A stretch of 64,000 bases of DNA from contig NZ_SDID01000005.1 in NCBI RefSeq assembly GCF_009192995.1, positions 62,001-126,000 of the forward strand, read 5' to 3'. Shown piece by piece: positions 63,653 to 64,000 of this stretch. Made by a program: the position numbers and the translations under genes. The notes below the pieces were generated by a model. That model saw only the letters and a list, made by a program, of their open reading frames with translations, ran no database searches and had not been told where the DNA came from. Numbering within the stretch: the first letter of the stretch is position 1; the number at the start of each line of letters is the position of its first letter. The DNA comes from Sulfurimonas indica (GTDB taxonomy: Bacteria; Campylobacterota; Campylobacteria; Campylobacterales; Sulfurimonadaceae).

Positions 63653-64000
63653 ATGATCTATTTTATCATTTATCTTTTTTTAGAGGTCCTGGTCTCTGTT
63701 AATATTTCATCAGCGATTGGGGGCCTTGCTACATTTTTTGAGATACTTTTCACTGCATTTATAGGTATCTCTATTTTAGTAAACTTTAGAAATACACTTG
63801 TTGAAAATATGACGGCAGTATCATATAACTGCATTGACCTTGAGCAGTTTCAACGCTTAAATCTTTTTACACTCTTTGGTGCGATTTTACTTATTATCCC
63901 TGGATTTTTGACAGATATTGTAGGTATCTTGCTGCAGTTCAGTGCTTTTACGAGTATGATTGTTAACCGTTATAATGTAAAATCAAACAGATGCAATACC
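63653..64000 (+). CDS. fxsA: FxsA family membrane protein (partial)
   Basis: The ATG directly follows the proS stop. The 116 codons to the window edge contain no stop. Spans lie at about 2-20, 26-44 and 78-100, and L-L-I-I-P-G-F-L-T-D near 82-91 is the FxsA signature. Family members are small inner-membrane proteins; E. coli FxsA eases F exclusion of phage T7. The C-terminus lies outside the window. Confidence 0.88.
   Translation, partial: MIYFIIYLFLEVLVSVNISSAIGGLATFFEILFTAFIGISILVNFRNTLVENMTAVSYNCIDLEQFQRLNLFTLFGAILLIIPGFLTDIVGILLQFSAFTSMIVNRYNVKSNRCNT

Overview
This 64 kb window is an ordinary-looking chromosome segment from a Campylobacterota (epsilonproteobacterial) organism. It most resembles a denitrifying, free-living Sulfurimonas-type bacterium rather than a host-adapted Campylobacter or Helicobacter. 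The assignment rests on family content: a Csd4/Csd6 cell-shape pair, an HP0242-like DUF2018 protein, a Cts/MSHA-type secretion operon, an epsilon-type HslV with an MFDATT start, and a cd1 nitrite reductase with a cNor in one cluster. The DNA is AT-rich and even throughout. TTG and GTG starts are frequent (rsmH, the RND pump, ribF, truD, argB, proS, cmoB). I see no rRNA, insertion sequence, prophage or CRISPR array, and no gene-free stretch over 300 bases.

Layout. 1-168 is the end of a Sel1-like protein. 170-7936 (minus strand) is a compact denitrification cluster. In transcription order it reads: a 108-aa membrane protein, norC, norB, an unlisted 50-aa membrane protein, nirS, a stem-loop, a small cytochrome c, nirJ, nirF and nirE. 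An FNR/Dnr-type palindrome sits at class II distance upstream. 8148-9260 encodes a membrane-anchored receiver protein with a degenerate Hpt domain. 9365-14162 (plus) holds rsmH, an FtsL-like gene, an RND pump and a group 2 truncated haemoglobin, followed by a CAU tRNA. 14331-18923 (minus) holds an E1-like adenylyltransferase, a probably inactive nitrilase-fold protein, xseB, metX, metY and an unknown gene. 19001-20283 (plus) holds a YebC-family gene and a YigZ-family gene.

20294-37273 (minus) is one almost gapless gene string. In transcription order it reads: argG, an FTR-like/rhodanese fusion, rplI, hslV, hslU, era, csd6 and csd4, then a nine-gene MSHA/Cts-type secretion set (mshI, J, K, L, M, N, an unknown gene, mshE, mshG) with no pilin gene. 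flaG follows at 37429-37830 with a near-consensus sigma-28 promoter. 37960-45793 (plus) holds an MFS transporter, an unknown gene, a MATE transporter, ligA, a UPF0178 gene, tlyA, ribF and truD. 45790-54453 is mixed: a PAS/degenerate-GGDEF/EAL protein, a CDF transporter, cmoB, a hotdog thioesterase, a methyltransferase, an MBL hydrolase, DUF455, an orphan NosL-family protein, and a NIT-PAS-HD-GYP sensor whose true start seems to be a non-canonical ATA codon. 54640-57482 (plus) holds nadE, a DegT aminotransferase and lpxK. A DUF308 membrane gene follows on the minus strand. 58157-64000 (plus) holds argB, DUF2018, an exported unknown, a polyprenyl synthase, hemA, proS and the start of fxsA.

How it works together. 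The nir/nor cluster takes nitrite through NO to N2O and makes part of the haem d1 cofactor, but nirD/L/G/H and nosZ are not here. The long minus-strand string mixes protein quality control (HslUV), ribosome assembly (Era, L9), peptidoglycan trimming that sets cell shape (Csd4, Csd6) and an envelope-spanning secretion or DNA-uptake apparatus. The most unusual items are the two uncharacterised small membrane proteins in the nor/nir operon, the pilin-less MSHA/Cts operon with one extra gene, the FTR-rhodanese fusion, the nitrilase-fold protein lacking its Cys and Lys, and the ATA-start HD-GYP sensor.
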